A DNA stretch of 33,419 nt, taken from IMG/VR virus record IMGVR_UViG_3300030329_001549, positions 5,595 through 39,013 of that record. One strand, written 5' to 3'. Below, in pieces: positions 23,367 to 29,470 of this stretch. The stretch is from a virus. The notes beneath the pieces are model-generated. The model saw only the letters and a list, made by a program, of their open reading frames with translations, was not told the origin of the DNA and ran no database searches. Positions within the stretch are counted from its first letter, which is position 1. Each line of letters starts with the position of its first letter. Position numbers and translations under genes: made by a program.

Positions 23367-23535
23367 CTAGTTTCAATTTACATCTAGTCAGAATTAAAGT
23401 TTCATATAGCTTTTTATCTGACTTTAAGGCTTTAGTAATGAGATTATCCCATTCTTTAGAGGATAATTCATTCAACTTGTAAGGGTTACAACCTAGTTCT
23501 TCGATTGAAAGTAGATAAGACTTAATGAGACTCAT
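23350..23535 (-). CDS. Small minus-strand protein (61 aa)
   Basis: MSLIKSYLLSIEELGCNPYK followed by LNELSSKEWDNLITKAL and a Lys-rich end. It has a reasonable amphipathic profile and its ATG stands in the same SD-less context (AATAATTATG) as the other early genes. A minus-strand promoter TTAGCA-17-TAATAT lies just upstream. No family recognised. It is the only minus-strand gene between 19.8 and 26.1 kb, which argues for a regulatory or moron-like role, but it could be non-coding. Confidence 0.5.
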   Translation of the reverse strand: MSLIKSYLLSIEELGCNPYKLNELSSKEWDNLITKALKSDKKLYETLILTRCKLKLEKGIT

Positions 23536-23553
23536 AATTATTTATGTGTTGAC

Positions 23554-23605
23554 ATATTAATAATATCACATAGGCTTGCTAATGGCATTATTTATATGTT
23601 AATAT
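23554..23605. promoter_or_regulatory. Two divergent promoters sharing one -35 site
   Basis: Plus strand: TTGCTA (23576-23581), 18 bases, TAATAT (23600-23605) with TG one base upstream. Minus strand: TTAGCA (23582-23577), 17 bases, TAATAT (23559-23554). The -35 hexamers overlap in TTGCTAA, so only one polymerase can bind at a time. Confidence 0.6.
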
Positions 23606-23614
23606 TCTAAGGAG

Positions 23615-23625
23615 TTCACTTATCC
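23615..23625 (+). promoter_or_regulatory. Leader motif TTCACTTATCC, copy 2
   Basis: Exact copy, starting a few bases after the expected transcription start of the plus-strand promoter at 23576-23605. It continues TAA, four bases and ATG 23633, the same spacing as copy 3 at 29446. Confidence 0.6.
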
Positions 23626-23632
23626 TAAATTT

Positions 23633-23692
23633 ATGAACCAAAACTATAGAAATTTTCAAAAAAACCTACAAAAAACAGGAGGTAGCAACTAA
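23633..23692 (+). CDS. Leader peptide (19 aa) coupled to the next gene
   Basis: ATG 23633 encodes MNQNYRNFQKNLQKTGGSN and ends at TAA 23690-23692, overlapping the next ATG. The codons for GG contain the AGGAGG that is the ribosome site of the next gene, so translation of the peptide must affect the downstream start. Asn and Gln are over-represented. Confidence 0.5.
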   Translation: MNQNYRNFQKNLQKTGGSN

Positions 23693-24210
23693 TGGGTTTA
23701 GATATGTATTTCGAGGGGACTTTTTCAACAAGAGCTTTTACTGACAGGAAGGTTGACGTAGGAATTAACCCTGACTTTGAATCTGCTCTTGAGTCTATTG
23801 GCTTTGAAAACGCTCCAGTAGAGTTTACTAACTGGAATTATTATTCAATTAATATTCCTATTGCATATTGGAGAAAAGTTAATTGTATTCACAACTGGTT
23901 CGTTGAAAACGTTCAGGGTGGTAACGATAACTGTGATCGTAGTTACGTTAGTGATGAAAAGATAAAAGAATTAGTTGAAGAAATTAACAACATTTTATCT
24001 GAACCCGACCCAAAAACAAAAATAGCAAAAGCAGAAGCTAATCTACCTAATACAGAAGGTTGTTTCTTTGGTTCTCAAGAATATGACAAGTATTACTTTG
24101 ATGATCTTGAATACACTAAAAAACGTATGCAAGCCTGTTTGGATTGGCAAAACAAAATGGCAGGAACAGGTAAATGTTTCGATAGCTTCTATTATCAATC
24201 ATCTTGGTAG
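23692..24210 (+). CDS. Conserved phage protein 'MGLDMY...YQSSW' (172 aa)
   Basis: The N-terminus MGLDMYFEGTFSTRAF, the middle AYWRKVNCIHNWFVENVQGG (about 58-77), FFGSQEYDKYYFDDLEYT and the final FYYQSSW are hallmarks of a protein family widespread in phages of many hosts and with no known function. It is acidic, with conserved Trp and Cys. It starts in a TAATG overlap with the leader peptide and is followed by AGGAGG for the next gene. Location in the early cluster suggests host takeover or DNA metabolism, but this is only inferred. Confidence 0.85.
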   Translation: MGLDMYFEGTFSTRAFTDRKVDVGINPDFESALESIGFENAPVEFTNWNYYSINIPIAYWRKVNCIHNWFVENVQGGNDNCDRSYVSDEKIKELVEEINNILSEPDPKTKIAKAEANLPNTEGCFFGSQEYDKYYFDDLEYTKKRMQACLDWQNKMAGTGKCFDSFYYQSSW

Positions 24211-24219
24211 GAGGTTATT

Positions 24220-24345
24220 ATGTCACACCCAGTAAATGATGAAATTCTTGAAAACTTATACGAACAAGTTAAAGAAGAATTTCCCAACGCCTTAGAACCT
24301 TTTGTTATAGCAGAAGTACAAAAACGATTTGAGGAGATGAGCTGA
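24220..24345 (+). CDS. Small acidic early protein (41 aa)
   Basis: MSHPVNDEILENLYEQVKEE and FPNALEPFVIAEVQKRFEEMS. ATG 24220 follows AGGAGG by about six bases, a strong start; its TGA overlaps the next ATG (TGATG). Helical and acidic. Likely real because of its signals, function unknown. Confidence 0.7.
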   Translation: MSHPVNDEILENLYEQVKEEFPNALEPFVIAEVQKRFEEMS

Positions 24346-24503
24346 TGACTATTAATGGAAAAAAACTTCTTGATAAATTAACTGATTTAGGTTGGGATTA
24401 TCAATGCCTGACTCAATCAGGAAAACAAACTTATGATGAAATTATGATTATGTTTGGTGTATTAAAAGAAGGAGAGACATGGATAGAGGAGGACTTATTA
24501 TGA
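24345..24503 (+). CDS. Small early protein (52 aa)
   Basis: MTINGKKLLDKLTDLGWDYQ, then CLTQSGKQTYDEIMIMFGVL and an acidic end WIEEDLL. ATG overlaps the previous TGA, with GAGGAG upstream, and its own TGA overlaps the next ATG (ATGA). The compact form with LTDLGW and SGKQTYDEI recalls small DNA-binding folds, but no motif proves it. Confidence 0.65.
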   Translation: MTINGKKLLDKLTDLGWDYQCLTQSGKQTYDEIMIMFGVLKEGETWIEEDLL

Positions 24504-24835
24504 ATATAACTGAGTCCAGAGATGAAGCATTTGAAGCGATAGCAGAGATGCTACGTTCCAATGTAAAGAAAACAAAGATAGCTTCTAAACTTGCTGCTGA
24601 TTATTGTGTAAGTGATAAAACAGTTTACAAGTGGATTAACAAAGTTGAAGAAATGTACGATATAGAACCTATAGAGTCTATTCTTCAACAACAAAAAACT
24701 GAAATTAAATCTGAAATTTATCAAGATTTAATTCGTGATTATCACAAAGCTAAAACAGATAAAGATGATGAATTACGCAGGAAGATCGGAGCTCTATTAA
24801 ATAACACTTATCTTAAAAAAATAACTTTCAACTGA
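24500..24835 (+). CDS. Helix-turn-helix protein (111 aa)
   Basis: I chose ATG 24500 because GAGGAGG lies eight bases before it and because it overlaps the stop of the previous gene; a longer start at 24479 is less likely. Residues about 20-50 (VKKTKIASKLAADYCVSDKT then VYKWINKVEEMYD) form a homeodomain-like helix-turn-helix, as in resolvases and small terminases. The C-terminal half is a Lys/Glu coiled coil. It could be a regulator or a second, TerS-like DNA-binding protein; the size and layout (HTH then helix) fit both. Confidence 0.65.
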   Translation: MNITESRDEAFEAIAEMLRSNVKKTKIASKLAADYCVSDKTVYKWINKVEEMYDIEPIESILQQQKTEIKSEIYQDLIRDYHKAKTDKDDELRRKIGALLNNTYLKKITFN

Positions 24836-24853
24836 GAATTTCACTAGCGAATT

Positions 24854-25036
24854 ATGTCTTACACTAAAAACGAACTTGCACTTATTGATTTGATTTCTAA
24901 TATCAATAAGTACTTTGATTACATAGGAGAAGATGATGACCTTATCCCTTTCCCTAGATATGAAGTAAGAGAAAAACTTGATAGTTTTACCTCTCAATTT
25001 ATGAAATCAATAGAAGTAGAAGGAGATGACGATTAA
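24854..25036 (+). CDS. Acidic early protein (60 aa)
   Basis: MSYTKNELALIDLISNINKY, FDYIGEDDDLIPFPRYEVRE, with an acidic DD end. It overlaps the next ATG by one base. The start has no SD (GCGAATTATG). No family recognised. The DNA-mimic-like acid content is notable but not proof of any role. Confidence 0.6.
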   Translation: MSYTKNELALIDLISNINKYFDYIGEDDDLIPFPRYEVREKLDSFTSQFMKSIEVEGDDD

Positions 25037-25332
25037 TGATAGATAACCCGCTACCAAATCAAGTTATGCAGGAGAAAGAAACGCTCCAAAATGCTCAAGA
25101 CTTTGAGTTCTATTGTTTCTATCATGCAAAGGAAATTGCTGAACACTACAAAGTACATGAAGACTTACATGAATACTTTCAAGAGTGGTATCACGATTAC
25201 ATGAGACAGAATCCTGATCTCTTCGATCACACTTTTATCTATCTTGATTCTGATTACATAGTCGAATGGTGGGAAGATAACTCCTACCTTTATGACGATT
25301 TCGATTCCCCTTACATGGAGATTAAAAAATGA
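25036..25332 (+). CDS. Acidic, aromatic-rich early protein (98 aa)
   Basis: MIDNPLPNQVMQEKETLQNA, then FEFYCFYHAKEIAEHYKVHE and YIVEWWEDNSYLYDDFDSPY. Very rich in Asp, Glu, Tyr, Trp and His. GGAG lies about nine bases before ATG; TAATG overlap with the previous gene. Family not recognised. Strong negative charge could point to a DNA-mimic inhibitor, purely a guess. Confidence 0.65.
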   Translation: MIDNPLPNQVMQEKETLQNAQDFEFYCFYHAKEIAEHYKVHEDLHEYFQEWYHDYMRQNPDLFDHTFIYLDSDYIVEWWEDNSYLYDDFDSPYMEIKK

Positions 25333-25427
25333 CTATGCAATGTAAACAAGTAGATATTGGAGACAAGTGTATCGAGTGTCTACGCTCCACTTCTTTTGGA
25401 ACTGGACTTTTCGTTACGATTGCTTAA
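25329..25427 (+). CDS. Small Cys-containing protein, possibly frameshifted (32 aa as read)
   Basis: ATG 25329 overlaps the previous TGA and encodes MTMQCKQVDIGDKCIECLRS, TSFGTGLFVTIA, then TAA 25425. In the -1 frame the sequence goes on as RYDCLTEEEKKVYEENH and stops at TAA 25463-25465, which overlaps the next ATG exactly (TAATG). Joining the frames at TTC (25410-25412) gives a 45-residue protein with C-x8-C-x2-C-x13-C, a believable zinc site. So the intact gene was, or is, 25329-25465. It may be a decayed gene, a sequencing error or a real -1 shift. Confidence 0.5.
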   Translation: MTMQCKQVDIGDKCIECLRSTSFGTGLFVTIA

Positions 25428-25464
25428 CTGAAGAAGAAAAAAAAGTTTATGAGGAGAATCACTA

Positions 25465-25659
25465 ATGCCTAATTTCGTTCCAATGACACGTTACTCTAGG
25501 TGTAAAAGATACTCAGGTGCAGTAATAAAATGCCCTGAGTGTAACTCAATCAAAACTATCTATCATCTTTCTTGGTCAGCATTACGCTGTCAAAATTGTC
25601 AAAAAGATATAAATAAATTTGATTGGTTCATAGAAAAAGGCGAACATTCAAAACTATAG
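25465..25659 (+). CDS. Zinc-ribbon protein (64 aa)
   Basis: MPNFVPMTRYSRCKRYSGAV then IKCPECNSIKTIYHLSWSAL and RCQNCQKDINKFDW. Two CxxC pairs (CPEC, CQNC) set 16 residues apart make a zinc ribbon. 'Y.HL.W.AL.C..C' is a form seen in small marine phage proteins. GAGGAGA precedes ATG by about eight bases. It may bind nucleic acid or protein. Confidence 0.75.
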   Translation: MPNFVPMTRYSRCKRYSGAVIKCPECNSIKTIYHLSWSALRCQNCQKDINKFDWFIEKGEHSKL

Positions 25660-25669
25660 GAGCTAAACA

Positions 25670-25849
25670 ATGACTAACGAACCAAACATGACTCACTTAA
25701 TTACTTTATTTAAAGATGCTCATTCGAGGTCTTTAGATAATATCTGTACCCACCCATTAGAAGCTGAAGATATTGAAAATTTAGCTGAAGATTTAGGTTA
25801 CGATAGTTTAGCTGAAGCTCTAAAGGAGAACAGAGAAGATTATGCCTAA
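25670..25849 (+). CDS. Small acidic early protein (59 aa)
   Basis: MTNEPNMTHLITLFKDAHSR, SLDNICTHPLEAEDIENLAE, DLGYDSLAEALKENREDYA. The ATG follows GGAGC by seven bases. The C-terminal half has two helices with regular Leu and Ala. It overlaps the next gene by eight bases. Not in any family I recognise. Confidence 0.65.
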   Translation: MTNEPNMTHLITLFKDAHSRSLDNICTHPLEAEDIENLAEDLGYDSLAEALKENREDYA

Positions 25850-26036
25850 AGGTAAATACTACGAATATCAAATAAAACGTTCCGCACTAGATAACGATTA
25901 TCTCTCTGGTAATATTGATGACTTTCAATATGCCAGAGAGTCTCTTGACCTAGACTTGGAATACGAACCATACATACTAGCTCAAACTATCAATAGCGAA
26001 GTCGCTAAAAAACAACATGGAAGACAAGATGCCTAA
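25842..26036 (+). CDS. Small early protein (64 aa)
   Basis: MPKGKYYEYQIKRSALDNDY, LSGNIDDFQYARESLDLDLE and a basic end EVAKKQHGRQDA. AAGGAG lies upstream inside the previous gene. It overlaps neighbours by eight bases on both sides. The mix of a helix and many Tyr and Asp residues gives no known family. Confidence 0.6.
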   Translation: MPKGKYYEYQIKRSALDNDYLSGNIDDFQYARESLDLDLEYEPYILAQTINSEVAKKQHGRQDA

Positions 26037-26193
26037 CGATAAATGGATTAACTTTCCTAAAAATCCTTATGATGGACAGGTTTTTTATTATCCTCAGACA
26101 AAAGATTGTTTCACATATATCGCTCCTTCAAAAAAAACAGGTAAAGGACAATGGATTATGATTACCCATCAAGATTTCTCTAAACCTTATTAA
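26029..26193 (+). CDS. Small early protein (54 aa)
   Basis: MPNDKWINFPKNPYDGQVFY, YPQTKDCFTYIAPSKKTGKG, QWIMITHQDFSKPY. It begins within the last codons of the previous gene and its TAA overlaps by four bases the stop of the minus-strand nuclease gene, so the two operons converge here with no room for a terminator. The W..FP.NP..GQ.F segment recalls small tail-chaperone-like folds in phages ('FP..P..G..Y..... .. Y.Y'). Function unknown. Confidence 0.65.
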   Translation: MPNDKWINFPKNPYDGQVFYYPQTKDCFTYIAPSKKTGKGQWIMITHQDFSKPY

Positions 26194-27101
26194 GCTGCTA
26201 CTAATTGATCGTTCTTTACCATATCTTGAAACTCTGCTACCTTTTCTTTAAATAACGTACCACAACCTATCAACTCCATAGCTGTTACCCAACGAAGCTG
26301 TAATCCGTTCTTTCTTATTATACATATTAATCCTCTTTTTGCTCTAACTCCAGTTTTTTCATATAATCCCTCGTTATACGCACCTATCTGTAATAAATGA
26401 TCTTGTAAATATTTTTCTGGTTTATCTGTATCTTTTCCATATGTTTTAAAATCTACTATTGTTAATTCTGAATGGCCGTCAGGGTTTTCTGTATCTATTA
26501 AAGCGTCACATTGACCAGCATATCCTGATGAATGGTTTATATTAAATTCACTAAGATGAATTGCTTTTATATCTTCTAAAAAAGGTTGTATATTTCGGGT
26601 GTACTCACTACACGCCCATTGTTCCTCGACTTTATTTTTACCATGAATGGCGTTTTGTAATGCCCATGTTGTGATTGATTGACTAGGTCGTGCCAAACCA
26701 TCTTCATAAATTTTCCAACCATTGCGTTTGTTTGCTGAATTTATAGCTAGTATAGACGCTCTTTTTAATATTTTCTCGCAATATGAATGAACCGCAGTAC
26801 CAATATTACAGGCCATGTCTCTATGTTCTAAATTACCTGGTCGTTTTGCCCAATTCATTAACGCTGCTTTTTGTTCCGCAGGAGCAGTATGTTTAAGTAT
26901 TGATGTTACTGAATGGTATTCTCTTTCTTCTTCATCACGATAAACTCGGTGCTTTCCTGAGTCATCACGCACCAAAGATGAATGGCGTAATCCAGCTAAT
27001 AAGTTTTGCCTATCCGTATCTATAGGTAAGGCAAGAGTCATCTGTTTATAAGGATTTCTTCTAACTGTATCCGTTTTCCTTCTGAATTGCAAGATTGTCA
27101 T
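26190..27101 (-). CDS. PD-(D/E)XK exonuclease, RecB/Cas4-like
   Basis: The 303-residue protein has the whole motif set of RecB-family nucleases: GTAVHSYCE (H105), a G-x-D segment SSGYAGQCDALID (D199), TIVDFKT (D217, K219) and the QxxxY motif LLQIGAYNEGL (Q238, Y242). An N-terminal SVTSILKHTAP and KAALMNWAKRPGN match the start seen in phage members ('SVT.IL......K..L..WA'). The Cys cluster of true Cas4 is not present. It probably resects DNA ends in phage recombination or replication, together with the SSB. It is the last gene of the minus-strand early group. Confidence 0.87.
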   Translation of the reverse strand: MTILQFRRKTDTVRRNPYKQMTLALPIDTDRQNLLAGLRHSSLVRDDSGKHRVYRDEEEREYHSVTSILKHTAPAEQKAALMNWAKRPGNLEHRDMACNIGTAVHSYCEKILKRASILAINSANKRNGWKIYEDGLARPSQSITTWALQNAIHGKNKVEEQWACSEYTRNIQPFLEDIKAIHLSEFNINHSSGYAGQCDALIDTENPDGHSELTIVDFKTYGKDTDKPEKYLQDHLLQIGAYNEGLYEKTGVRAKRGLICIIRKNGLQLRWVTAMELIGCGTLFKEKVAEFQDMVKNDQLVAA

Positions 27102-27367
27102 TATTCATCGTAAAAATAAAAAGGTCTAAATCTAATTGCAAGTATTACTAAGGCATCTATCCATATATGAGAATATCTAAATTTATGCTCTTCTACTATT
27201 TCTCCAGTTACAAATTCCCAAAATATTGAAACTAAATTATCAAAACTTTTTAACTTAGTTTTTGGTAAATAAGTTTCTACTCTTTTAAGAGCTTCTTCTG
27301 TTGAAGATCGAGGCAATATACTTTCTACATTTGGGTAGAATAATATATGCTTCATTAAATTAATCAT
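27101..27367 (-). CDS. Protein of unknown function before the nuclease (88 aa)
   Basis: MINLMKHILFYPNVESILPR, then SSTEEALKRVETYLPKTKLK and YSHIWIDALVILAIRFRPFY. It overlaps the nuclease ATG by one base, so both are made from one message. The hydrophobic stretch DALVILAIRF is too short for a sure membrane helix. Not recognised. Upstream of it lie 174 bases with no gene. Confidence 0.6.
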   Translation of the reverse strand: MINLMKHILFYPNVESILPRSSTEEALKRVETYLPKTKLKSFDNLVSIFWEFVTGEIVEEHKFRYSHIWIDALVILAIRFRPFYFYDE

Positions 27368-27541
27368 AGTGATTGAACTAAATGTAAATTTAATATAGCA
27401 ACTAATTTTTCGCTTAAATTTCTTACTATGACTGTGATCTGTTGTTTAACAATAAAAGTTATAAGTTTTTCGTATCTTTTAATATATATTTGCCAGAAAT
27501 TAGGGGTAAATTAAATATTTCATTTCGTTAAGTACAATAAA
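27368..27541 (-). other. Gene-free AT-rich spacer
   Basis: No coding frame. It has TATATT (27395-27400 region, minus strand) near the next gene, a perfect palindrome TTGTTTAACAA (27442-27452) that could be an operator, and otherwise nothing that I can interpret. It may hold a promoter for the two downstream genes. Confidence 0.35.
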
Positions 27542-28099
27542 TTAATCAAAATAAGCTCTACCACTCCAAAAAACATCATCACAAAAAGCTGTCTGAATAA
27601 CATCCCACTCATAAGTTCTAGTATGATTTTTCTTTAACCTCCAAGTTATATCTTCTCTTAAAGCTAGTTTTTTATTTTTCTTTTTGTCTAAAGGTCGATA
27701 ACCTTGTTTTCTCCATTCTAAAAGTTGTTTTTCTGTAACTTCAAGACATTCTGCCATTTCAGCAGTTGAAACCCAAGTATTTAAAGTTAGTTTATAATAT
27801 TCACTTAATTGTGTATCTATAACCTCTTTAACTCTATAAACATTTTCTATCGGTAAATCAGATCTAGTTTCAACTTCTCCTGATTCAATAAAACTTAAAG
27901 CATATTGAATAATTGCTAAATCTGAATAAGAATCAAACTTTAAAACATATTTATTAGGAATTTTTTTAAAAAACTTCTTATAAAAAAAATGTTTATGACT
28001 CTGAGCAGTTTTTTCTCTATATTTTTTAGGTAAAAAAACCCCGACATTACGCTCTGTTGGTTTTTCAGGAATATCTGAACAATGATCTTGAATGTTCAT
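27542..28099 (-). CDS. DNA-binding protein with MerR/excisionase-like domain (185 aa)
   Basis: The C-terminal part has WVSTAEMAECLEVTEKQLLE then WRKQGYRPLDKKKNKKLALR EDITWRLKKN (residues about 108-156), a winged helix like that of excisionase or MerR-type proteins. The N-terminal half is Lys/Phe-rich (FFYKKFFKKIPNKYVLKFDS). Similar long 'helix-turn-helix in middle' proteins occur in phages. No integrase is visible, so a role in excision is not shown; it may regulate the early genes. It is one base after the previous stop. Confidence 0.65.
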   Translation of the reverse strand: MNIQDHCSDIPEKPTERNVGVFLPKKYREKTAQSHKHFFYKKFFKKIPNKYVLKFDSYSDLAIIQYALSFIESGEVETRSDLPIENVYRVKEVIDTQLSEYYKLTLNTWVSTAEMAECLEVTEKQLLEWRKQGYRPLDKKKNKKLALREDITWRLKKNHTRTYEWDVIQTAFCDDVFWSGRAYFD

Positions 28100-28100
28100 A

Positions 28101-28379
28101 TTACCAACCTTTTTTATTTCTAAATGAATGGGCTTTTTTTCTAAATTTAATTACGTTGTCACTTTGAGGTTTCATCGAAGTTAAATGCCATCCTTTCCCT
28201 TTCGGACATTCATAAACGTACGAATGACCTTTTCCTTTTGCTCGCATATCTGCTGCAATGATTTTTGCTTCTTCTTCAGATCTGTAACTGATTTTATCGC
28301 ATTTATAACAATGATCTAAAACTATAAATCCTTTTTCTTGAATGTAACTTTCAAGGTTTATAAAACTAAGACGTTGCAT
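28101..28379 (-). CDS. Zinc-finger-like small phage protein (92 aa)
   Basis: The segment CYKCDKISYRSEEEAKIIAA then VYECPKGKGWHLTSMKP is the pattern of a common small phage protein: C-x2-C, 'F/Y-xS..EA...A', 'Y.C..C.GWHLT'. Here the second pair has only one Cys (C-P-K), so zinc binding would need another ligand such as the His. The ATG follows the RHH gene stop without a gap. Function is unknown in all phages. Confidence 0.72.
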   Translation of the reverse strand: MQRLSFINLESYIQEKGFIVLDHCYKCDKISYRSEEEAKIIAADMRAKGKGHSYVYECPKGKGWHLTSMKPQSDNVIKFRKKAHSFRNKKGW

Positions 28380-28574
28380 TTATACTGTGACGTTATCCTG
28401 ATGTTCAACTAATTCTTGTTTCATTACAGGTGCAAAGTAAGTGTCAATACTTCTTCTTATTAATTCAGAAATAGAAGTCCCAGGTTTTTTATGCTTCATA
28501 AGTAATTCATACTGTGAATTGGTAATTTGAACAGAAATTCTATATAAAGCAAATGGATCAGAATTTTCAGGCAT
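28380..28574 (-). CDS. Ribbon-helix-helix DNA-binding protein (64 aa)
   Basis: From ATG 28574: MPENSDPFALYRISVQITNS, QYELLMKHKKPGTSISELIR, RSIDTYFAPVM and an acidic end. A beta-strand (LYRISVQIT) followed by helix, G-x-S-I-S-E-L-I-R-R and second helix is the ribbon-helix-helix fold of Arc/CopG type. I reject longer starts because a promoter (28625-28597) covers them: TACAAT ends at 28597, so the message begins near 28590. As the first gene of the minus-strand group and directly behind its promoter, it may repress its own operon. Confidence 0.72.
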   Translation of the reverse strand: MPENSDPFALYRISVQITNSQYELLMKHKKPGTSISELIRRSIDTYFAPVMKQELVEHQDNVTV

Positions 28575-28596
28575 GATAAATAATATATATGACATC

Positions 28597-28625
28597 ATTG
28601 TAACCCATTTTATAATCCTTCGCAA
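28597..28625 (-). promoter_or_regulatory. Promoter of the minus-strand early group
   Basis: TTGCGA (28625-28620), 17 bases, TACAAT (28602-28597). Start expected near 28590, 16 bases before the ATG of the ribbon-helix-helix gene. It would drive the genes down to the nuclease. Confidence 0.62.
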
Positions 28626-28639
28626 CAATATATTTACAC

Positions 28640-28669
28640 AAAAAAAACTGCCAGTCGTTGAACTGGCAG
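28640..28669 (-). terminator. Intrinsic terminator after ssb
   Basis: On the minus strand CTGCCAGT-TCAACG-ACTGGCAG, eight perfect pairs, then eight T. It closes the ssb message and insulates it from the ribbon-helix-helix operon, whose promoter starts 15 bases later. Confidence 0.9.
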
Positions 28670-28694
28670 AAAACCTTAAGATTACCCTCTTTTA

Positions 28695-29297
28695 TTATCC
28701 CCCAAATGGGTCTTCATAAGTAAGAAGTTTTTTCAGGTCGAAACCTTTTGACTTAACTTTCTCCCATGCTGCTTCCAACTCTGGTTGATCGTCCTCATCT
28801 TGTGGCTCTATTTGAACATCGTAGTTCCAACGACCACCTTCTCTATCTAATGAAAGAGATAAATCCCATGCCATTAGATTTTTATACTTTCTGTTTAAGG
28901 ATAGCTTTCTAATCTTGCTAAGAATTTGATATTGGTCTGCCTCTAAGATACGAACCATTTTGTTCTTGTAATCATAAATAGGCCAAACATATGTTTCTTT
29001 TGCTTCTGCTGGTTCTGTACTTTGGAATTTTGTTCCTCTGGTATAAGAACCACCCATTTCAGTAAGAATTTCTTCTTCAGAAGGTTTCTGGATAAATCTA
29101 AATGATTTACCTTTTTCTCCATGAACAGATTCTCCGTAGATTTTCCAAAAGATTAGGGGATCCTCTTCCAATAATGCGAAAGAAACTGGTTCTTTTGGGT
29201 CTACTTTTGATGGGTTTAAATATGAAGAAACAAGCGGACGATCCCCTTGCTCTTCTGCTTTTTTGACTTTTTCTTCAAAAGTGGCTGAAAATTTCAT
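28695..29297 (-). CDS. ssb: Single-stranded DNA-binding protein
   Basis: The 200-residue protein starts MKFSATFEEKVKKAEEQGDR, has an OB-fold-like beta-rich core (YVWPIYDYKNKMVRILEADQ then YQILSKIRKL) and a WDLSLSLDREGGRWNYDVQI region typical of phage gp32/gp2.5-like SSBs of marine phages. It ends with an acidic tail closing in YEDPFGG. The D-P-F tail is the part that binds partner proteins. It stands divergent from the primase-helicase and is a single-gene unit with a strong terminator, so it can be made in large amounts. Confidence 0.8.
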   Translation of the reverse strand: MKFSATFEEKVKKAEEQGDRPLVSSYLNPSKVDPKEPVSFALLEEDPLIFWKIYGESVHGEKGKSFRFIQKPSEEEILTEMGGSYTRGTKFQSTEPAEAKETYVWPIYDYKNKMVRILEADQYQILSKIRKLSLNRKYKNLMAWDLSLSLDREGGRWNYDVQIEPQDEDDQPELEAAWEKVKSKGFDLKKLLTYEDPFGG

Positions 29298-29368
29298 AAG
29301 AGTGAAATTGTTAAATAGCGTTTTTAATCAATGGGCAAAATATCTTTGCACAATCTCATTCTAATAGC

Positions 29369-29397
29369 TTGACCCTTGTTTGTAAATAGCCTAAAAT
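29369..29397 (+). promoter_or_regulatory. Promoter of the primase-helicase gene
   Basis: TTGACC (29369-29374), 17 bases, TAAAAT (29392-29397). Start near 29404, so the message begins at the foot of the hairpin at 29401-29447. Confidence 0.62.
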
Positions 29398-29400
29398 GAA

Positions 29401-29456
29401 AAAACCTCCGAAGTCTGTACAATTACAAAACAGAAATCAGAGGTTTTCACTTATCC
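29401..29456 (+). promoter_or_regulatory. 5' leader hairpin and motif TTCACTTATCC, copy 3
   Basis: AAAACCTC (29401-29408) pairs with GAGGTTTT (29440-29447), with inner TCTGT/ACAGA (29414-29418, 29430-29434). The exact 11-mer TTCACTTATCC (29446-29456) follows. Then come TAA, four bases and an ATG (29464) of a six-codon frame that overlaps the true start 29471. The layout copies that at 23615. Confidence 0.55.
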
Positions 29457-29470
29457 TAATAGAATGATAC

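Noticed and set aside
29398-29447. The AAAACCTC/GAGGTTTT hairpin as a minus-strand terminator
   Set aside because: On the minus strand it ends in T's, but no minus-strand gene feeds into it from the right before ssb; the stem is AT-rich and better explained as a plus-strand leader hairpin.
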